Origin: Chitinophagaceae bacterium UBA3430
GTDB lineage: Bacteria > Bacteroidota > Bacteroidia > Chitinophagales > Chitinophagaceae
Assembly: GCA_002378975.1 (NCBI GenBank)
Contig: DFST01000092.1
Span: 1 to 10,836, forward strand
Length of the DNA: 10,836 bases
Direction: 5' to 3'
This document shows, piece after piece, positions 8,413 through 10,836 of the stretch. A program made the position numbers and the translations under genes. Each line of letters starts with the position of its first letter. Positions within the stretch are counted from its first letter, which is position 1. The notes beneath the pieces are model-generated. The model saw nothing but the letters and a program-made list of their open reading frames with translations, was not told where the DNA came from and made no database searches.

Positions 8413-9402
8413 ATGGAATATCGTTACATGGGCCGCACGGGCCTTCAATTGAGTTTGCTGTCATTCGGTAGTTGGGTCAGCTTTAAAAAACAGATCGATG
8501 ACACCATAGCCGATGAGCTCATGGGGATTGCCTATGACAACGGGGTCAACTTTTTTGATAATGCCGAAGTGTATGCCTTGGGAGAAAGTGAGAAGATGAT
8601 GGGTCGGGTATTGAAAAAGAAAAACTGGGACCGTACCTCTTATACCGTGTCTTCCAAAGTTTTTTGGGGATGGCGGGGGAAGGAAAACAAACCCAATCAA
8701 TCCGGCTTAAGTCGTAAGCACATCATCGAAGCTTGTCATGAAGCGTTGCAACGTTTGCAGGTCGATTACTTGGATTTGTATTTCTGTCATCGTCCGGATA
8801 AGAACGTTCCCATCGAAGAAGTTGTTTGGAGCATGCACCAACTGATCCAGCAGGGTAAGATCTTGTATTGGGGAACCAGTGAGTGGAGTGGCGTGGAGAT
8901 CATGGAAGCTCATCGGGTAGCGCAACAGCATCACTTGATCGGTCCGGCCATGGAACAACCTCAATACAATTTGTTCGAACGAAATAAGATCGAGAACGAG
9001 TTTCAAATGGTTTACAAAACGGTTGGATTGGGCACGACGATTTGGAGTCCCCTCGCCTCCGGATTGCTCAGCGGCAAATACAACGATGGCATCCCCGCTG
9101 ATAGTCGGTTGGCGATTCCGGGTTTTGAATGGTTGCGCGATCGTTGTCTGAAAGACAATGCAGTTGAGAAAGTGAAGCAATTGGCTGCATTGGCAACGGA
9201 ATTAGGTACTACGACGGCCATCATGAGTATCGCCTGGTGTATCAAGAATCCGAATGTGACTACGGCCATCTTGGGTGCCACAAAAGCCGAGCAGTTAACA
9301 GAGAACCTAAAAGCGATCGAAACGATGTCGTTGCTAACTCCAGACGTGATTGAACGGATAGAGGGCATCATGCAGAACAAACCCATTCTTCCTGAATATT
9401 AA
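8413..9402 (+). CDS. Aldo/keto reductase, AKR6 (Kv-beta-like) type
   Basis: NADPH-dependent (beta/alpha)8-barrel oxidoreductase of 329 residues. The catalytic tetrad is complete: Asp49 (FFDNAEVY), Tyr54, Lys82 (SSKVFW) and His126 (YFCHRPD). Long stretches recall the animal voltage-gated potassium channel beta subunits: FDNAEVYALGESE, LSRKHIIEACHEALQRLQVDYLD, YWGTSEWSGVEIMEA, WSPLASGLLSGKY and the C-terminal ILGATKAEQLTENLKAIE, where the cofactor's phosphate is gripped. Vertebrate Kv-beta has Asn where this protein has the standard catalytic His, so normal carbonyl reductase activity is expected. The substrate is unknown; small aldehydes or ketones, including detoxification substrates, are typical. 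It is cytoplasmic with no signal. The dehydrogenase gene begins nine bases after its stop, so the two are almost certainly co-transcribed. Confidence 0.92.
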   Translation: MEYRYMGRTGLQLSLLSFGSWVSFKKQIDDTIADELMGIAYDNGVNFFDNAEVYALGESEKMMGRVLKKKNWDRTSYTVSSKVFWGWRGKENKPNQSGLSRKHIIEACHEALQRLQVDYLDLYFCHRPDKNVPIEEVVWSMHQLIQQGKILYWGTSEWSGVEIMEAHRVAQQHHLIGPAMEQPQYNLFERNKIENEFQMVYKTVGLGTTIWSPLASGLLSGKYNDGIPADSRLAIPGFEWLRDRCLKDNAVEKVKQLAALATELGTTTAIMSIAWCIKNPNVTTAILGATKAEQLTENLKAIETMSLLTPDVIERIEGIMQNKPILPEY

Positions 9403-9411
9403 TCGTACACC

Positions 9412-10233
9412 ATGAGTTTCGCCGGAAAAACCGTCCTGATCACTGGAGCCAGTCGAGGCATTGGTAAATCCATCGCGTTGCGTTTGGCCCGTGAAGGTGC
9501 CAACGTGGTGGTGGCTGCCAAAAGCGTGGAAGAAAATCCCAAATTGGGTGGAACCATTTTTTCGGCTGCACAAGAGATCGAAGCAGCTGGTGGTCAGGCG
9601 TTGGCAGTTGCCTGCGACATTCGTTTTGAAGAGCAAATCGCACAGGCCGTCGATCAGACCCTGGCTCGGTTCGGTTCGATTGATGTGTTGGTGAACAATG
9701 CTTCAGCGATTTCTTTAACGACGACGGAGCAAACAGAAGCGAAACGCTTCGACCTGATGCACGATGTAAATGTGCGAGGTACGTTTCTGATGACCAAAGC
9801 CTGCATTCCACATTTACGCAAATCATCCAATCCGCATATCCTCACGCTTTCGCCGCCCATCAATCTCGATCCGAAATGGTTCGAGAAGCACGTGGCCTAT
9901 ACGATCAGTAAGTACAACATGAGCCTAATGACGATGGGTTGGGCGAAGGAGTTGGAGAAGGATCGCATCGCCGCCAATGCACTTTGGCCGCGTACCACCA
10001 TCGATACAGCAGCGGTACGGAACTTGTTGGGCGGACAAATGCTGGTGAACATGAGTCGCAAACCAGAGATTTTGGCGGATGCTGCTTATTACATTCTTCG
10101 TCGTTCTTCGACGCAGTGCACCGGTAATCTATTTGTAGACGAGCAGGTTTTTGCCCAAGAAGGCATTACGGATCTCAGTCACTATTCCGTGATTCCGGGG
10201 GCGACGTTGTACACGGATTTATTTCTGGATTAG
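9412..10233 (+). CDS. Short-chain dehydrogenase/reductase, HSDL2-like
   Basis: Classical Rossmann-fold SDR of 273 residues. The cofactor loop TGASRGIG is at 11-18, NNAS (in place of the common NNAG) at 95-98, and the catalytic residues are Asn120 (DVNVRG), Ser147 (LTLSPP), Tyr163 and Lys167 (YTISK). The 16-residue Ser-Tyr spacing is longer than in most SDRs because of the insert SPPINLDPKWFEKH. That insert, the segment VNNASAISLT, KACIPHL and NALWPRTTIDTAA are the hallmarks of hydroxysteroid dehydrogenase-like protein 2 (HSDL2). Animal HSDL2 continues into a C-terminal sterol-carrier (SCP2) domain; this protein stops before it at GATLYTDLFLD. The Ala-Ala-Lys after the second strand (35-37) hints at NADP(H) preference. 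The substrate is unknown; acyl or sterol-like alcohols are a family guess. It is paired with the upstream aldo/keto reductase and ends 72 bases before the convergent lysS stop. Confidence 0.9.
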   Translation: MSFAGKTVLITGASRGIGKSIALRLAREGANVVVAAKSVEENPKLGGTIFSAAQEIEAAGGQALAVACDIRFEEQIAQAVDQTLARFGSIDVLVNNASAISLTTTEQTEAKRFDLMHDVNVRGTFLMTKACIPHLRKSSNPHILTLSPPINLDPKWFEKHVAYTISKYNMSLMTMGWAKELEKDRIAANALWPRTTIDTAAVRNLLGGQMLVNMSRKPEILADAAYYILRRSSTQCTGNLFVDEQVFAQEGITDLSHYSVIPGATLYTDLFLD

Positions 10234-10236
10234 AAA

Positions 10237-10320
10237 AGTTTCAACTGTTGTTTAGTTGGCTGAGGGAGTTGAGATGGTTTAGTTCGCTCAACCCCCTAAA
10301 CTATCTCAACTATCTAAACC
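10237..10320. repeat. Convergent AGTTT/AGTTGAG repeat region between SDR gene and lysS
   Basis: Both gene ends carry short AGTT-type units in their own sense direction. On the plus strand: AGTTTC (10237), TTTAGTTGG (10251), AGTTGAG (10267), GGTTTAG (10276). On the minus strand, from 10320 inward: GGTTTAG, ATAGTTGAG, ATAGTTTAG, GGGGTTGAG. The vocabulary resembles the tract after typA. The last four sense codons of lysS (Gly-Leu-Asp-Ser) and its TGA lie inside it. Confidence 0.6.
10267..10311. terminator. Inverted repeat, possible bidirectional terminator
   Basis: Arms at 10267-10282 and 10296-10311 (AGTTGAGATGGTTTAG against CTAAACTATCTCAACT) form a 16-pair stem with one G-T wobble, around a 13-base loop. 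It lies between convergent genes, where a two-way terminator is expected, and takes in the lysS stop codon (10306-10308). The stem is AT-rich and no T-run follows on either strand, so intrinsic termination is not assured. A competing shorter pairing, GTTGAG (10268) with CTCAAC (10287), is possible. Confidence 0.5.
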
Positions 10321-10836
10321 TGTTCCTGCTTCCGGTCTTAATTGCGGAAACAGCAGTACATCCTGAATCGAAACATTATTGGTCAGCAGCATGCAGAGTC
10401 GGTCGATGCCGATTCCGATACCCGACGTGGGGGGCATGCCGTATTCAAGGGCGCGTAAGAAGTCGTGATCGATGAACATGGCTTCGTCATCGCCTCGTTC
10501 CATCAATCGCACTTGTTCTTCGAAGCGTTCGCGTTGATCGATTGGATCATTCAACTCGGTGTAGGCGTTGGCGATCTCCTTGCCGTTGATCATCAGTTCA
10601 AATCGTTCTACCAGTCCGGGTTTATCGCGGTGCTTTTTAGTGAGCGGACTCATCTCTACCGGATAGTCGATGATGAAGGTGGGTTGGATGTAATGCTTTT
10701 CACACTTTGAGCCGAAGATCTCATCGATGAGTTTGCCCTTGCCCATGGAATTTTCCACTTGAATGTGGAGTTGTTTGCAGACGGAACGAAGTTGCTCTTC
10801 TCCCATCTTGCTTACGTCGATGCCGGTATGTTGTTG
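10306..10836 (-). CDS. lysS: Lysyl-tRNA synthetase, class II, C-terminal part (5' end cut by window)
   Basis: The C-terminal 176 residues of the enzyme that charges tRNA-Lys; the N-terminal anticodon-binding domain and motif 1 lie beyond the window edge. The visible part belongs to the class II catalytic core: IDEIFGSKCEKHYIQPTFIIDYPVEMSPLTKKHR, then PGLVERFELMINGKEIANAYTELNDPIDQRERFEEQ, a signature of LysRS, and class II motif 3 at GIGIGIDRLCMLLTN with the ATP-binding Arg. It continues VSIQDVLLFPQLRPE, where most LysRS proteins end within a few residues. Here the tail is AGTGLDS, whose last codons and TGA lie in a repeat/hairpin. The reading frame is open to the window's last base, so the internal ATG at 10806 is not the start. 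It converges on the SDR gene. Confidence 0.96.
   Translation of the reverse strand, partial: QQHTGIDVSKMGEEQLRSVCKQLHIQVENSMGKGKLIDEIFGSKCEKHYIQPTFIIDYPVEMSPLTKKHRDKPGLVERFELMINGKEIANAYTELNDPIDQRERFEEQVRLMERGDDEAMFIDHDFLRALEYGMPPTSGIGIGIDRLCMLLTNNVSIQDVLLFPQLRPEAGTGLDS

Noticed and set aside
10306..10806. Treating the methionine at 10806 as the start of a complete small gene
   Set aside because: The frame stays open upstream to the window edge, with sequence (QHTGIDVSK) continuous with LysRS, so this is only the C-terminal part of lysS.

Overview
This is an ordinary-looking chromosomal window from a member of the Bacteroidota, possibly the Chitinophagia or Saprospiria, though the class is a guess. 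The phylum call rests on four things: an outer-membrane protein whose mature N-terminus reads QDNSPYSRYGIGD, a hallmark of that phylum; an LptC made as a lipoprotein; the gene run coaX - outer-membrane protein - lptC; and the general lack of strong Shine-Dalgarno sites. Base composition is close to balanced. Coding density is very high, no gap exceeds 80 bases, and there is no tRNA, rRNA, CRISPR, insertion sequence or phage gene.

Layout. 1-1788 is the translational GTPase TypA/BipA, missing only its first few codons. It is followed by a degenerate AGTTTGG repeat tract and by a small unrecognised secreted or membrane protein with a CxxC motif (1850-2071). That gene overlaps, tail to tail, a MeaB/ArgK-type G-protein chaperone on the minus strand (2059-2958). 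Diverging from it is a long plus-strand run: an O-antigen ligase/polymerase-like membrane protein (3003-4250), a WaaE-like family 2 glycosyltransferase (4251-5006), a stand-alone LON-domain protein (5022-5678), type III pantothenate kinase CoaX (5716-6444), an outer-membrane beta-barrel protein (6416-7819) and LptC (7828-8370). After a 42-base gap with a possible promoter comes a tight pair: a Kv-beta-like aldo/keto reductase (8413-9402) and an HSDL2-like short-chain dehydrogenase (9412-10233). The window ends with the C-terminal third of class II lysyl-tRNA synthetase on the minus strand (10306-10836).

How the genes fit together. The central run has an envelope theme: lipopolysaccharide or surface glycan assembly (ligase/polymerase-like protein plus core-type glycosyltransferase), lipopolysaccharide export (LptC) and an outer-membrane barrel, with coenzyme A synthesis and a LON-domain protein embedded. 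The flanks (typA, lysS) serve translation. I found no convincing new defence, mobile or biosynthetic system. The points most worth a second look are the sense-oriented AGTTT/AGTTGAG repeats at gene 3' ends, one of which supplies the lysS stop codon; the small CxxC membrane protein; the altered motif in CoaX; and the reductase/dehydrogenase pair, both of which resemble animal proteins.
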